Program-made: the position numbers and the translations under genes
Shown: positions 19,548-29,381 of the stretch, in pieces
How positions within the stretch are numbered: the stretch's first letter is position 1
Layout of the letters: each line of letters begins with the position of its first letter
Notes under the pieces: model-generated
Told to the model about the DNA's origin: nothing
Seen by the model: only the letters and a program-made list of their open reading frames with translations
Databases searched by the model: none
DNA from: Hyphomicrobiales bacterium
GTDB lineage: Bacteria; Pseudomonadota; Alphaproteobacteria; Rhizobiales; Rhizobiaceae
Reading direction: 5' to 3'
Assembly: GCA_900473915.1 (NCBI GenBank)
Contig: UCNG01000006.1
Span: 1 to 64,000 of the forward strand
DNA: 64,000 nt

Positions 19548-20584
19548 CCATGCTTCATTCCACCATCAATCTTATCGCCCGAAACCGTCGCAGCCGCACC
19601 TGTAAGCGCAATCTTGTCATCGGCCTTCTTGCGGTCATTCTCGTCGCCCTCTTCCTCCTCACTTTGATGCTGGGACAATCTTTCACGCCGCCGAAAGATG
19701 TCGTACAGGTGCTTCTTGGCGAAGACCTTCAGGGAGTAAGCTTCACGGTCGGGAAGTTGCGCCTGCCGCGTGCCGTCCTGTCCGTATTGGCAGGGCTGAG
19801 CTTCGGCCTCGGCGGCGTCGCATTCCAGCTCATGCTGCGCAATTCGCTCGCAAGCCCTGACATTATCGGCATCAGTTCCGGTGCAAGTGCTGCAGCTGTT
19901 TTTGCAATCGTTGTGCTCTCGCTGAGCGGCCCCATTGTTTCGATCTTTGCCGTTGTGGCTGGGCTTGCTGTAGCGCTTACCGTCTACGGTCTTTCCTTCA
20001 GGAACGGGGTTGCCGGAACCCGTCTTATCCTCGTTGGCATCGGTGTGTCGGCGATGCTCGAAAGCGTAATTGCCTATATTCTTTCAAACGCACCCGCCTG
20101 GAGCCTGCAAGAGGCCATGCGTTGGTTGACCGGTAGCGTCAACGGAGCAAGGCTGGACCAGATGCTTCCGCTTCTGATCGCCCTGATCGTTTTCGGCGGT
20201 TTGCTTTTGAGCCGGTCGCGCGATCTCGAAGCATTGCGGCTGGGCGACGACACCGCTGCAGCATTGGGAACCAATGTCGGGCGAACCCGAATTGTCATCA
20301 TCATTGCCGCCGTCGGTATGATAGCCTTCGCCACAGCCGTCTCAGGCCCCATTGCCTTCGTCACCTTTCTGTCCGGCCCCATTGCAGCACGTATCATCGG
20401 CAGTAACGGTTCCCTGCTCGTCCCATCTGCGCTGATCGGAGCCATACTTCTTCTCGCTGGCGATTATTGCGGACAATTCCTGCTGCCGGGCCGCTATCCG
20501 GTTGGCGTCGTCACCGGAGCTCTGGGCGCTCCCTATCTCATCTACCTTATCATACGCGCCAATCTCAACGGGGCATCCCTATGA
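19544..20584 (+). CDS. Siderophore ABC permease 2 (FecCD family)
   Basis: Second FecCD permease, 346 residues, with LRLPRAVLSVLAGLSFGLGG, NSLASPDIIGISSGASAAA and a variant of the conserved loop, GPIAFVTFLSGPIAARI. GTG at 19544 overlaps the previous stop; an ATG six bases later is an equally possible start. It partners with the preceding permease and the downstream ATPase. Confidence 0.92.
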   Translation: MTMLHSTINLIARNRRSRTCKRNLVIGLLAVILVALFLLTLMLGQSFTPPKDVVQVLLGEDLQGVSFTVGKLRLPRAVLSVLAGLSFGLGGVAFQLMLRNSLASPDIIGISSGASAAAVFAIVVLSLSGPIVSIFAVVAGLAVALTVYGLSFRNGVAGTRLILVGIGVSAMLESVIAYILSNAPAWSLQEAMRWLTGSVNGARLDQMLPLLIALIVFGGLLLSRSRDLEALRLGDDTAAALGTNVGRTRIVIIIAAVGMIAFATAVSGPIAFVTFLSGPIAARIIGSNGSLLVPSALIGAILLLAGDYCGQFLLPGRYPVGVVTGALGAPYLIYLIIRANLNGASL

Positions 20585-21417
20585 CCGATCACACTCTCAT
20601 CGTGCGTGAGCTGACCACCGGCTATGGCGACAGGCTTGTGCTGGACAGTCTCGATCTTAAAGTGTTCTCGGGCAAGGTGACTGCGATAGTCGGGGCGAAT
20701 GCCTGCGGGAAGTCTACCTTGCTGCGCACCATGTCGCGGCTTCTGGTACCGCGTCAGGGGCAAGTGCTGCTTGACGGCAGGTCGATCCACACCCTCCCCT
20801 CCCGGCAACTGGCACAGACCCTCGGTCTGCTGCCGCAATCGCCGGTAGCGCCAGAAGGCATATTGGTCGCCGATCTCGTCAGCCGAGGTCGAAACCCCTA
20901 TCACGGCGTTTTCTCGCAATGGACGCGGGTGGATGACGAAGCAATCGCAGCGGCACTTGAAGCAACCAGGACAACCGAACTGGCTGACAGACCGGTAGAC
21001 GAACTTTCCGGCGGCCAGCGCCAGCGCGTGTGGATTGCGATGGCACTGGCGCAGCAGACCGACATCCTCCTGTTGGACGAGCCGACGACCTTTCTCGACA
21101 TCAGTCACCAGGTTGAGGTTCTGGACCTCCTCACTGACCTCAACCGGGAGCGCGGAACCACAATTGTCATGGTTCTGCACGATCTCAATCTTGCCGCCCG
21201 CTATGCGGATTTTCTGGTCGCAATGGCTAACGGACGACTACACGTAGCCGGAACACCCGACGAAGTGCTGACAGAACAAAATGTTCGTGAGGTCTTTCAT
21301 CTCGACAGCCGTATCATGACCGATCCAACTTCCGGCCGACCGATCATGCTGCCTTTGGGACGTCATCGCCTCCGTCAAGAACGTCTTGAAGCCCCACTCA
21401 AGCCTTCGGACCGATAA
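20581..21417 (+). CDS. Siderophore ABC transporter ATPase (FecE/FepC-like)
   Basis: A 278-residue ATPase with Walker A GANACGKST (38-46), LGLLPQSPVAPEG at the Q-loop, signature LSGGQRQRVWIAMAL, Walker B ILLLDEPTTFLD and H-loop VLHDLNLAARYAD. These are diagnostic of the iron-siderophore/B12 group. ATG 20581 overlaps the permease stop (ATGA). It is the last gene of the uptake operon, followed by a terminator hairpin at 21472. Confidence 0.93.
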   Translation: MTDHTLIVRELTTGYGDRLVLDSLDLKVFSGKVTAIVGANACGKSTLLRTMSRLLVPRQGQVLLDGRSIHTLPSRQLAQTLGLLPQSPVAPEGILVADLVSRGRNPYHGVFSQWTRVDDEAIAAALEATRTTELADRPVDELSGGQRQRVWIAMALAQQTDILLLDEPTTFLDISHQVEVLDLLTDLNRERGTTIVMVLHDLNLAARYADFLVAMANGRLHVAGTPDEVLTEQNVREVFHLDSRIMTDPTSGRPIMLPLGRHRLRQERLEAPLKPSDR

Positions 21418-21471
21418 CCGCCTGCGCCGCAACAGGCTTTTGCTGACTTCTCTGCCCTGCTGATTTTATAG

Positions 21472-21500
21472 CGCCGTGATCCGTTGATCGCGGCGATTTT
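21472..21500 (+). terminator. Rho-independent terminator after the siderophore operon
   Basis: A 10-bp stem (CGCCGTGATC with GATCGCGGCG, one G-U pair) closes a four-base loop and is followed by ATTTTCG. A weaker GCCTG/CAGGC hairpin with TTTT lies just upstream at about 21420-21440. Together they separate the siderophore operon from the biotin operon. Confidence 0.7.
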
Positions 21501-21548
21501 CGTTCTGGCGCAGTCACAATGCAGTGCGTCATTTAACACGCCTTTTAA

Positions 21549-21558
21549 TTATCTATAA
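21549..21558. promoter_or_regulatory. BioR box 1 (TTATCTATAA)
   Basis: A perfect match to the published alphaproteobacterial BioR consensus TTATMKATAA, 86 bases upstream of bioB. BioR is a GntR-family repressor of biotin genes in Brucella, Agrobacterium and relatives; its gene is not in this window. The site lies in an AT-rich stretch that should contain the bio promoter. Confidence 0.85.
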
Positions 21559-21621
21559 TAATTTCACTTGAGTCACCGTAATGCGTGTGAATAATCTCTA
21601 TTTCATAGATTCTTTCTGTTT

Positions 21622-21631
21622 TTATAGATAA
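21622..21631. promoter_or_regulatory. BioR box 2 (TTATAGATAA)
   Basis: A second perfect TTATMKATAA palindrome, ending three bases before the GGAGAAGG ribosome-binding site of bioB. With box 1, 73 bases upstream, it suggests cooperative or double-point repression of the operon by BioR (inference). Confidence 0.85.
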
Positions 21632-21643
21632 AATGGAGAAGGC

Positions 21644-22654
21644 ATGCTCAGTATGGTGCAATCGAACCTACAAGCCATTGAGAAAACGGCTTCCAAATCG
21701 GAACAAGATACATGGACGCTCGTAAGCGCGCGTCTGCTCTACGATCTTCCGTTCAACGATCTTCTTTTCGAGGCACAGAACGTTCATCGTGCCAATTTCG
21801 ATCCGAACCGCGTTCAGCTCAGTAAACTGCTCAACATCAAAACCGGCGGCTGCCCCGAAGATTGTGGCTATTGCAGCCAGTCGGCGCATCATGCTTCGGG
21901 TCTGAAAGCCTCCAAATTGATGAGCCTGGATGCGGTTCTCGACGAGGCACAGAAGGCAAAGGAAGGAGGCGCAACCCGCTATTGCATGGGGGCGGCCTGG
22001 CGGAGCCCAAAGCCGCGTGATGAAACGGCGATTGCCGAAATGGTCAAACAGGTGAAAACACTTGGTTTGGAAACCTGCATGACGCTTGGCATGTTGAGCC
22101 TAGATCAGGCGCAGACCTTTGCGAAAGCGGGACTTGATTATTACAACCACAATATCGATACGTCGGAGCGGTTTTATCCGCAGGTCATCACGACGCGCAG
22201 TTTCGATGATCGGGTGGAAACACTCGCCAATGTTCGTGAAGCCGGAATCAAGGTTTGCAGCGGCGGCATTCTCGGCCTTGGAGAAACCGAGGACGACCGC
22301 ATCGACATGCTGGTGACGCTGGCAAATTTGCCCATCCCACCGGAAAGCGTGCCAATCAATATGCTGATTCCGATGCCCGGATCGCGGCTGGAGAAGGCAT
22401 CGCCCGTCGATCCTATCGCCTTTGTCCGCATTATCGCGCTTGCCCGCTTGATGATGCCGCAATCACATGTGCGACTGACAGCCGGGCGCAATTCGATGAG
22501 CGATGAAATGCAGGCTCTGTGCTTTTTCGCAGGCGCAAATTCGATCTTTATCGGTGACACGCTGCTGACCGCCGCCAATCCAGGCGAAGACCGCGACACA
22601 AGTCTTATGCGGCGGCTTGGCCTGACCGCCGATAGGCTGGACAACCATGCATAA
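21644..22654 (+). CDS. bioB: Biotin synthase
   Basis: Radical-SAM enzyme that inserts sulfur into dethiobiotin, the last step of biotin synthesis. The [4Fe-4S] motif [13 protein letters not shown] gives Cys 70, 74 and 77, and the conserved [15 protein letters not shown] and [15 protein letters not shown] segments are present. Length 336 residues is normal. GGAGAAGG lies just before ATG 21644. First gene of bioBFDAZ; it overlaps bioF by eight bases and sits behind two BioR boxes. Confidence 0.97.
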   Translation: MLSMVQSNLQAIEKTASKSEQDTWTLVSARLLYDLPFNDLLFEAQNVHRANFDPNRVQLSKLLNIKTGGCPEDCGYCSQSAHHASGLKASKLMSLDAVLDEAQKAKEGGATRYCMGAAWRSPKPRDETAIAEMVKQVKTLGLETCMTLGMLSLDQAQTFAKAGLDYYNHNIDTSERFYPQVITTRSFDDRVETLANVREAGIKVCSGGILGLGETEDDRIDMLVTLANLPIPPESVPINMLIPMPGSRLEKASPVDPIAFVRIIALARLMMPQSHVRLTAGRNSMSDEMQALCFFAGANSIFIGDTLLTAANPGEDRDTSLMRRLGLTADRLDNHA

Positions 22655-23795
22655 CACGGATCCATTGGCCCGCTACGCCGCCAAGCTGAAAAACCTTGAG
22701 CGGCGGCGGCATCTGCGCACGCTTTCGGACAATAAGGGCGCAGACTTCAGTTCGAACGACTATCTGGGCCTTGCCGCATCACCGTCGATCCGCAATGCTT
22801 TGATTGCCGAGCTGGAAAACGGTCTTGCCACTGGGTCTGGCGGCGCCCGGCTGTTACGCGGCAATCACCCGGAACACGAGTTTCTGGAGGCTGAATCTGC
22901 GGCCTATTTTCGTACTCCGTCGATGCTTTATTTCAGCAATGGTTATGCGGCAAACCTCGCAGTTCTCTCGACTTTGCCGCAACGCGGGGATCTGATTGTC
23001 TATGACGAACTGATCCATGCCAGCGCGCATGAAGGCATGCGGGCCGGAAAGGCCGACATCGTCTCCGTCCCGCATAACGATGCAAATGCATTCGAGAGAG
23101 CCATCCGCACATGGCGCGAGAAGGGAGGAATTGGCACCCCTTGGATTGTGGTGGAAAGCCTCTATTCGATGGATGGTGATTGCGCATCGCTTTCCGACCT
23201 CATTGAGATAGCAGACCACCACGATGCGTTTCTTTTTATCGACGAAGCCCATGCGACGGGCGTGCATGGACCGGACGGGCGCGGCTTTGCCGCTGACCTG
23301 AAAGGCCGACAGAACGTCATCACACTACATACCTGCGGCAAAGCGATGGGCAGCGCCGGCGGGTTGGTTGGGGCAGATCCAATCCTTCACGATTTTCTCG
23401 TCAATCGCGCACGGCCATTCATCTATTCGACCGCGCCCTCACTCTTGCAAGTATCCGCAACGCGGCTTGCGTTGAAAACCATGAACGCCGAACAACATCG
23501 TCGGCTCGAATTGTTTCGGCTGATAGACTTCGCCAACGTGCAATTCGCCAATCGCTTCGGAAAACCCGGCAGCGGAACACAGATATTGCCGCTCGTCATT
23601 GGCGATGCCGACCAAGCCTTGCGCATCGCGCATCGCATGCAGACCGAGGGCTTCGACATACGCGCCATACGCCCCCCGACAGTTCCTGCTGGCACGGCGC
23701 GATTGCGCATCACCATCACGCTCAATGTCGACGAACCCACGATAACGCGCATGTTCGAGCACCTTGCCGCGATCATGGCAGAGGAAATGATATGA
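22647..23795 (+). CDS. bioF: 8-amino-7-oxononanoate synthase
   Basis: PLP enzyme joining pimeloyl-ACP (or -CoA) and L-alanine. The signature [10 protein letters not shown] lies near residue 35, [11 protein letters not shown] near 57, and the PLP lysine is about residue 232 in [12 protein letters not shown]. 382 residues is typical. It overlaps bioB at the start and bioD at the end (ATGA), so translation is coupled across the operon. Confidence 0.96.
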   Translation: MHNTDPLARYAAKLKNLERRRHLRTLSDNKGADFSSNDYLGLAASPSIRNALIAELENGLATGSGGARLLRGNHPEHEFLEAESAAYFRTPSMLYFSNGYAANLAVLSTLPQRGDLIVYDELIHASAHEGMRAGKADIVSVPHNDANAFERAIRTWREKGGIGTPWIVVESLYSMDGDCASLSDLIEIADHHDAFLFIDEAHATGVHGPDGRGFAADLKGRQNVITLHTCGKAMGSAGGLVGADPILHDFLVNRARPFIYSTAPSLLQVSATRLALKTMNAEQHRRLELFRLIDFANVQFANRFGKPGSGTQILPLVIGDADQALRIAHRMQTEGFDIRAIRPPTVPAGTARLRITITLNVDEPTITRMFEHLAAIMAEEMI

Positions 23796-24430
23796 ACCGC
23801 ACCTTCATCATTACTGGCACCGATACGGGTATCGGCAAGACTGTGTTTTCTGCAGCTCTCGCGGATGCGCTCAATGCCTATTACTGGAAGCCGGTTCAGT
23901 CGGGACTGGAAGAAGCAACCGACAGCGAAACGGTTGTCCAGCTTGCCGGGCTTTCACACCAGAACATCATCCCGGAAAGCTGGCGCTTGAATACGCCTGT
24001 TTCGCCGCATCTTGCAGCACAGATCGATGGAGTGGAAATTGATGCGGATGCACTCGAAGTGCCATCAGTCGATGCGCCTCTCGTGATTGAAGGCGCAGGC
24101 GGATTGCACGTGCCGTTGACGCGGCGAACGACATTCATCGATGTTTTTGCGCGCTGGCAGAAGCCGGTCGTCCTCTGTGCAAGAACCGGCCTCGGCACCA
24201 TCAATCACACATTGCTTTCGCTTGAGGCATTGAACCGGCGCAATATTCCTGTGCTCGGCATTGCCTTCATCGGCGATCATCAACCGGATACCGAGAAGAT
24301 CATCTCGGAACTCAGCGGTGTGCGCAGACTGGGGCGGCTGCCCCGCCTTGCGAAACTTGATCCGGACACACTCTTCCACGCCTTTCGCGGGCATTTCAAT
24401 ATGAACGTTTTTAACGAGACTTCTCAATGA
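23792..24430 (+). CDS. bioD: Dethiobiotin synthetase
   Basis: ATP-dependent carboxylase that closes the ureido ring of dethiobiotin. The P-loop GTDTGIGKT at residues 9-17 and KPVQSG near 31 match BioD, as do [12 protein letters not shown] near 90 and the 212-residue length. It begins in the bioF stop codon and ends in the bioA start. Confidence 0.95.
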   Translation: MNRTFIITGTDTGIGKTVFSAALADALNAYYWKPVQSGLEEATDSETVVQLAGLSHQNIIPESWRLNTPVSPHLAAQIDGVEIDADALEVPSVDAPLVIEGAGGLHVPLTRRTTFIDVFARWQKPVVLCARTGLGTINHTLLSLEALNRRNIPVLGIAFIGDHQPDTEKIISELSGVRRLGRLPRLAKLDPDTLFHAFRGHFNMNVFNETSQ

Positions 24431-25701
24431 CCGGGCATTCGTCTCCTGTCTGGCATCCCTTCACCCAGCACGCCACCGAACCGGTTTTCCGCAGGATCGT
24501 CAAAACCGACGGTGCCTATCTGCAGGATGATACCGGCCGTTCCGTGCTGGATGCCATATCGTCATGGTGGGTGATTACCCATGGGCACCGCCATCCGACA
24601 ATCATGACGGCGATTCAGAACGCGCTAGAAAACTTCGATCAGATCATCTTTGCCGAGTTCACTCACGAACCGGCAGAAAGGCTGGCGCGAGAACTGGTCA
24701 AACTCGCCCCGCAAGGCCTCGCCCATGTGTTCTATTCCGACAGCGGTTCCACAGCGGTCGAAGTCGCGATCAAGATGGCGCTCGGCTTCTATCACAACAG
24801 AAACAAACCGCGTTCACGCATCGCGGTAATGGAACATAGCTATCACGGCGATACGATTGGCACCATGTCCACTGGCGCGCGCAGCGTTTTCAACGCGGCT
24901 TATGAGCCGCTGCTGTTTCAAGTCGATACCATTCCGTTTCCATCAGCGGAGCGGGAGCAGGAAACACTTGATGCGCTGGAGCGCTTCTGCCGGAGCGGCG
25001 AGGTTGCAGCCCTGTTGATCGAACCACTTGTTCTGGGCGCCGGCGGAATGAAAATCTATCCGGCCCACCTGCTCGCCGAATTCCAGCGGATCACGCAACA
25101 AAACGGAACCCTTCTGATCGCCGATGAAGTGATGACGGGGTGGGGCCGCACGGGCACCATGTTTGCCTGCGAGCAGGCTTCCATCACACCAGATATTTTG
25201 TGCCTTTCCAAAGGTATTACTGGCGGTGCTCTTCCGCTGGCTGCAACGCTCAGCACTGCTGAAATCTTCGATGCGCATTTTTCGAAAAATCGCAGCCGCA
25301 CGTTCTTTCATTCCAGTTCCTATACGGCCAATCCGATTGCCTGCGCGGCAGCATGTGCGAATATTGAGGTCTGGCAAACGGAACCCGTTGCGGATCGCAT
25401 CAAGACATTGGGGCAATTGCACTCGGAAAGGCTATCGCACTTTCAGGGTGATCTTCGTTTTACCAATCTGCACCAGCAAGGAACCATTGCTGCCCTTGAT
25501 CTCGCGGTCGAACAAACCGGCTATCTCTCCGATGCGGGGCCGAAACTGAAAGCCTTCTTCCGGGAACGGGGTGTGCTTCTGCGCCCGCTCGGCAATGTGA
25601 TCTATCTAATGCCGCCCTATTGCGTGACGCCAGCTGATCTGGACCTCGCCTATGACGCGATCGACGCGGCAGCGGACATGATAAGGGGCGGAGCGCGATG
25701 A
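24427..25701 (+). CDS. bioA: Adenosylmethionine-8-amino-7-oxononanoate aminotransferase
   Basis: PLP-dependent class III aminotransferase converting KAPA to DAPA with SAM as amino donor. The N-terminal WHPFTQH, the [13 protein letters not shown] and [12 protein letters not shown] segments and the PLP lysine about residue 262 in [14 protein letters not shown] are diagnostic. 424 residues is usual. It overlaps both neighbours, bioD and bioZ, by ATGA. Confidence 0.95.
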   Translation: MTGHSSPVWHPFTQHATEPVFRRIVKTDGAYLQDDTGRSVLDAISSWWVITHGHRHPTIMTAIQNALENFDQIIFAEFTHEPAERLARELVKLAPQGLAHVFYSDSGSTAVEVAIKMALGFYHNRNKPRSRIAVMEHSYHGDTIGTMSTGARSVFNAAYEPLLFQVDTIPFPSAEREQETLDALERFCRSGEVAALLIEPLVLGAGGMKIYPAHLLAEFQRITQQNGTLLIADEVMTGWGRTGTMFACEQASITPDILCLSKGITGGALPLAATLSTAEIFDAHFSKNRSRTFFHSSSYTANPIACAAACANIEVWQTEPVADRIKTLGQLHSERLSHFQGDLRFTNLHQQGTIAALDLAVEQTGYLSDAGPKLKAFFRERGVLLRPLGNVIYLMPPYCVTPADLDLAYDAIDAAADMIRGGAR

Positions 25702-26651
25702 GCATTTCGAGCCGTATGGCGGGTTTCGGCCATTACGTGCCAGACGACCGAGTTATAAATGATGAACTGGAGCAGCGTCTCGGACTGGATGCTGGCTGGA
25801 TCGAAAGGCGCACCGGCATTCGCGAACGGCGTTGGGCGGCACCGGATGAAACTCTGACTGACATGGCTATGAAGGCGGGAGAAATGGCTCTCCAGGATGC
25901 CGGTGTTCCGCACAATTCGGTGGCGCTTGTCATTCTCGCAACATCAACGCCCGATCATCTCCTGCCACCTTCCGCGCCGCTTCTCGCTCACAAGCTCGGG
26001 TTGGAAAACTGCGGCGGGATCGATCTTGCAGGCGCTTGCTCCGGGTTTCTTTATGCGCTTGTTCTGGCAGACGGCTTTGTCAAAAACTTCCGCAAGCCAG
26101 TTCTGGTCGTGGCAGCCAACATATTGAGCCGCCGGATCAGTATGGAGGAGCGCAACACAGCAATTCTCTTTGCCGACGCCGCCGGTTCAGTCCTGCTTGC
26201 ACCATCGAACGATTCACATGCTGGACTGCGTGGGTCGGCGCTCATGTCCGATGGAGGAAATTACGGGCTGATTTCCATTCCCGCTGGCGAGGCAAGAATG
26301 ACCATGCGAGACGGCAAGGCCGTCTTTACGCAAGCCGTTCGTATGATGTTGCGTTGTGCAACCGACGCGCTTGAACAGGCAAAACTTGCTACCTCCGATG
26401 TGAACAGATTCTTTCCCCATCAGGCCAATGCGCGGATCATCGACACGGTTTGCGACCAGTTGCACCTGCCTGCCTCAATTGCCGCCAGATCGATTAGCGT
26501 GTTCGGCAACTCGTCGGCGGCGACGATCCCACTTTCGCTATCGCTGGCATCGAAATCGCAGCCTTTTCAGTCAGGCGAACGGCTACTTCTTTCAGCCGCC
26601 GGTGCCGGCATGCTTGCCGGCGCTGCAGTCTGGGAAATTGGCGATGGTTGA
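25698..26651 (+). CDS. bioZ: BioZ, KAS III-like enzyme for pimeloyl-ACP precursor
   Basis: A FabH-like condensing enzyme of 317 residues with the complete Cys-His-Asn triad: Cys 114 (DLAGACSGF), His 241 (FFPHQANAR) and Asn 271 (VFGNSSAATIP). In alphaproteobacteria, BioZ in the biotin operon makes the pimeloyl precursor (3-oxopimeloyl-ACP from glutaryl-CoA and malonyl-ACP), replacing BioC/BioH. Its place as last, overlapping gene of bioBFDA, with no bioC or bioH nearby, supports this over a housekeeping FabH. Confidence 0.92.
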   Translation: MSISSRMAGFGHYVPDDRVINDELEQRLGLDAGWIERRTGIRERRWAAPDETLTDMAMKAGEMALQDAGVPHNSVALVILATSTPDHLLPPSAPLLAHKLGLENCGGIDLAGACSGFLYALVLADGFVKNFRKPVLVVAANILSRRISMEERNTAILFADAAGSVLLAPSNDSHAGLRGSALMSDGGNYGLISIPAGEARMTMRDGKAVFTQAVRMMLRCATDALEQAKLATSDVNRFFPHQANARIIDTVCDQLHLPASIAARSISVFGNSSAATIPLSLSLASKSQPFQSGERLLLSAAGAGMLAGAAVWEIGDG

Positions 26652-27007
26652 AATCCAGCCATGGCTTGAACTGAAATCGGCATTTCCGTCCTGCCTTAGA
26701 TGGCCACCAGCGCAGTATCCTCGTCAAACATCTCCGAGAAGCTTCGCAGCGAAGCCATCCTTGAAACGCTTTCGTATCTCAAGAAGATTGTTCAGCCCCT
26801 TGGCAATGCGCCTGGCATAGCCAAGATCATTGAGAAGCGACCTGAGTTGCACAAGCAGCCCCGCAAGACGGACAGCCTGCCGTCGAAGCCCTGAACATGA
26901 GGAAGCATCCATTTCTGCGTGTACAGTCTTCAATGTTCGCTGTCGTCCGGGCTGTCAGACCCGGCCGCAGATCATGCAACCCGAACTCCCTACGTGCCGG
27001 GAACAAT
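26652..27007. other. Gap between bioZ and the ribulokinase gene; no convincing gene
   Basis: 356 bases between convergent genes. Short open frames exist on both strands (for example 69 codons at 26724-26933 minus), but none has a clear ribosome-binding site or a recognisable motif. I see no strong terminator hairpin. It could hold gene debris. Confidence 0.4.
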
Positions 27008-28621
27008 CTAGCTCAGTTGAACCACGCGGATTTTCCGGGCGGTTGCCTGCAACAGCGTGAACGCCTCGAAACGCCTGTCGTGCCATTTGGCGCGTTCGGC
27101 ATCCGGCCTGTTCACCGCACCGAGTTCCGACATGGCGTGCATGGCGGCGGCAAGATCGGGATACGCGCCAGACGCGACCGCACCCAGCATGGCCGAACCG
27201 AGCAGAACCGGCTCCGGCGACGTAGACGCGGCAATGACGAGGCCCGTCGTATCGGCAAGCACCTGCCGCACGAGATTGGAACGCGCCGCGCCGCCGGAAA
27301 CCACGATAGTATCGGTTTCGATGCCCTTGGCTGTCTGCGCCTCCACAATCTGCCGCGCGCCATAGCCAAGCCCGCACAGACCGGCGAGATAAAGCGCTGT
27401 CAGGCTGTCGAGCCCAGCATCGAGATCGAGCCCGGCAATGATCGCGCGCGCATCGGGATCAGCGAACGGCGCCCGGTTGCCGAGAAATTCCGGCACGACA
27501 TGAAGGTCACCGATAATCGCAGCCGTGTTTTCAACACCACCCCTTGCTTCCACTTCGGCAGCGAGGCTGTCGGCCAAGCTCTTGCCCTGCGTAGCCGCCT
27601 GCTTTTCGGCTTCCGCAGCGAAAGGATGCATGTGGATCAGGTGATCGATCGCGGCACCCGCCGCCGACTGCCCGCCTTCATTGAGCCACAGGCCCGGCAC
27701 CATGGCCGAATAGTACGGCCCCCAGACACCATCCACGAAAACCGGCTGTTCGGTTGTGGTCATGGTGCAGGCCGACGTGCCGAAGACATAGGCCATGCGC
27801 GACAATATCCGGCCTTCCGAACCGCGCGCGCCCACCGTTCCGATACCGCCCGCATGGGCGTCGATCAGACCGGCGGCAATCGCTGTGCCCGGCACGAGAC
27901 CAAGCTCGGCCGCTGCCTCTGCGCTCAGGCCACCAAGCTTTTCGCCGCCAGCACGAACGTCGGTACCGATGCGGGCGAAATTTTCGTCCGCCAGTTCGCC
28001 GAGGCCAACTTGCCGGAAATAGGCTTCATCCCAGCGCTTTTCATGGCTGAGATAAGTCCATTTGCAGGTGACTGTGCAGGCGGAGCGCGCCAGACTGCCG
28101 CAGGATTTCCACGTCAGGAAATCGGTCAGATCGAAAAACTGCCAGGCAGCGGCGAAGGTTTCCGGCTTGTTTTCCTTCAGCCACAACAGCTTCGGCGTTT
28201 CCATTTCGGGCGAAATAGTGCCGCCAACATAGTCGAGAACCTTGGCCTTCGTCGCATTGATGCGCTCGGCCTGAGCAACTGCGCGATGATCCATCCACAC
28301 GATGATATCACGCACGGGATCGTTGGACGGACCGACGGCGAGCGGCTTGCCGCCCTCGCCCAGCACCACCAGCGAGCATGTGGCGTCATAGCCGATACCG
28401 GCTATTCGTGCTGGATCAACACCCGCAATCTTGACGGCCTCACGCACGCTTTCGCACACCGCCTGCCATATATTGGCGCTCGACTGTTCGACAATGCTGC
28501 CCGCCTCGCGCCAGATGGTAATGTCGCGCTTGGCCGAAGCAAGCATGGTGCCGCTGCCATCGAAAAGACCGGCGCGGGCGCTGCCGGTGCCGACATCGAC
28601 GCCCAGATAATAGCTGGTCAT
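27008..28621 (-). CDS. FGGY-family pentulose kinase, probable D-ribulokinase
   Basis: A 537-residue sugar kinase with GVDVGTGSARAG at the N-terminus, NDPVRDIIVWMDHRA near 90, AAGLIDAHAGGIG around 255 containing the catalytic Asp, and the C-terminal VVSGGAARSNLVRQ nucleotide site. The sequence pattern is that of the FGGY ribulokinase (YDR109C/RbtK-like) group. Start 28621 is chosen because GGGAG stands five bases upstream; an in-frame ATG at 28633 is possible. It directly follows a ribitol dehydrogenase, so phosphorylation of D-ribulose to D-ribulose 5-phosphate is the likely role. Confidence 0.85.
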   Translation of the reverse strand: MTSYYLGVDVGTGSARAGLFDGSGTMLASAKRDITIWREAGSIVEQSSANIWQAVCESVREAVKIAGVDPARIAGIGYDATCSLVVLGEGGKPLAVGPSNDPVRDIIVWMDHRAVAQAERINATKAKVLDYVGGTISPEMETPKLLWLKENKPETFAAAWQFFDLTDFLTWKSCGSLARSACTVTCKWTYLSHEKRWDEAYFRQVGLGELADENFARIGTDVRAGGEKLGGLSAEAAAELGLVPGTAIAAGLIDAHAGGIGTVGARGSEGRILSRMAYVFGTSACTMTTTEQPVFVDGVWGPYYSAMVPGLWLNEGGQSAAGAAIDHLIHMHPFAAEAEKQAATQGKSLADSLAAEVEARGGVENTAAIIGDLHVVPEFLGNRAPFADPDARAIIAGLDLDAGLDSLTALYLAGLCGLGYGARQIVEAQTAKGIETDTIVVSGGAARSNLVRQVLADTTGLVIAASTSPEPVLLGSAMLGAVASGAYPDLAAAMHAMSELGAVNRPDAERAKWHDRRFEAFTLLQATARKIRVVQLS

Positions 28622-28633
28622 GGTCGCTCCCAT

Positions 28634-29362
28634 CTACAGATCAAGGCTTTGCGGGAGAATGACCAGATCACGAATGGTGATGTTGCGCGGGCGCGTCAGC
28701 ATGAACATCACCGATTCCGCAACTTCTTTCGCTTCCATAAGGCTGCCATTGGCCAGCGCCTCGTCCAGCTTGGCCTTGGGCCAATCGCTGATGAGAGCGG
28801 TGACGACCGGCCCCGGCAGGACGCCGCCGACGCGGATACCATGCGGGGCGACCTGACGGCGCACGGTATGCACAAAGGCCTGAACGGCATGCTTCGACGC
28901 CGTATAGATCGGCTCCCAGATCACCGGCACGACACCGGCGACGGAGCTTGTCATGATGATATCGCCGGTCTTGCGCTCCATCATATGCGGCAGCACCGCA
29001 TGGATGGTGCGAAAGGCTGCATTGATGTTGAGGTTCAACATGCGGTCCCATGCATCCGGGTCGCCTTCCCACAAGGGGCCGCCGATATAGGCACCGGCAT
29101 TGGCGTGAAACACGTCGAGCTGGCCAGCCTGTTCGAGAATCTGCGGCATCATGGTGGCGACCGACGCCGGATTGAGCAGATCGATGACCAGCGGCTTCGC
29201 CTTGTCGCCGAGTTCGGCGCATTTTTCGGCCAGTGCCTTCTCGTCACGGTCGACGAGAAACACCGTCATGCCCGCTTCGATCATATGCTTTGCACATTCA
29301 AAGCCGATACCGGAGGCGGCACCGGTGACGGCGCCCACTTTTCCATTGAGATCCTGAGCCAT
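28634..29362 (-). CDS. rbtD: Ribitol 2-dehydrogenase (short-chain dehydrogenase)
   Basis: A 242-residue classical SDR oxidising ribitol to D-ribulose with [11 protein letters not shown] (about 13-20) binds cofactor, the active site includes YTASK near 152, and the distinctive segments [25 protein letters not shown] and [14 protein letters not shown] closely resemble Klebsiella ribitol dehydrogenase as I remember it. The start at 29362 follows AAGGAC. It lies between the transporter permease and ribulokinase, giving a ribitol to ribulose 5-phosphate pathway. Confidence 0.88.
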   Translation of the reverse strand: MAQDLNGKVGAVTGAASGIGFECAKHMIEAGMTVFLVDRDEKALAEKCAELGDKAKPLVIDLLNPASVATMMPQILEQAGQLDVFHANAGAYIGGPLWEGDPDAWDRMLNLNINAAFRTIHAVLPHMMERKTGDIIMTSSVAGVVPVIWEPIYTASKHAVQAFVHTVRRQVAPHGIRVGGVLPGPVVTALISDWPKAKLDEALANGSLMEAKEVAESVMFMLTRPRNITIRDLVILPQSLDL

Positions 29363-29381
29363 TTTTTCAGTCCTTAGCGGT

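Noticed and set aside
26724-26933. A 69-codon minus-strand frame downstream of bioZ as a small gene or remnant of bioR
   Set aside because: No GntR helix-turn-helix pattern, no ribosome-binding site and no recognisable motif; kept only as unassigned sequence.
26897-29377. An 826-codon open frame on the plus strand across the ribulokinase and ribitol dehydrogenase genes
   Set aside because: It runs antisense to two well-conserved genes; its translation has no recognisable motif and is Arg/His-rich, as expected of an antisense shadow in GC-rich DNA.
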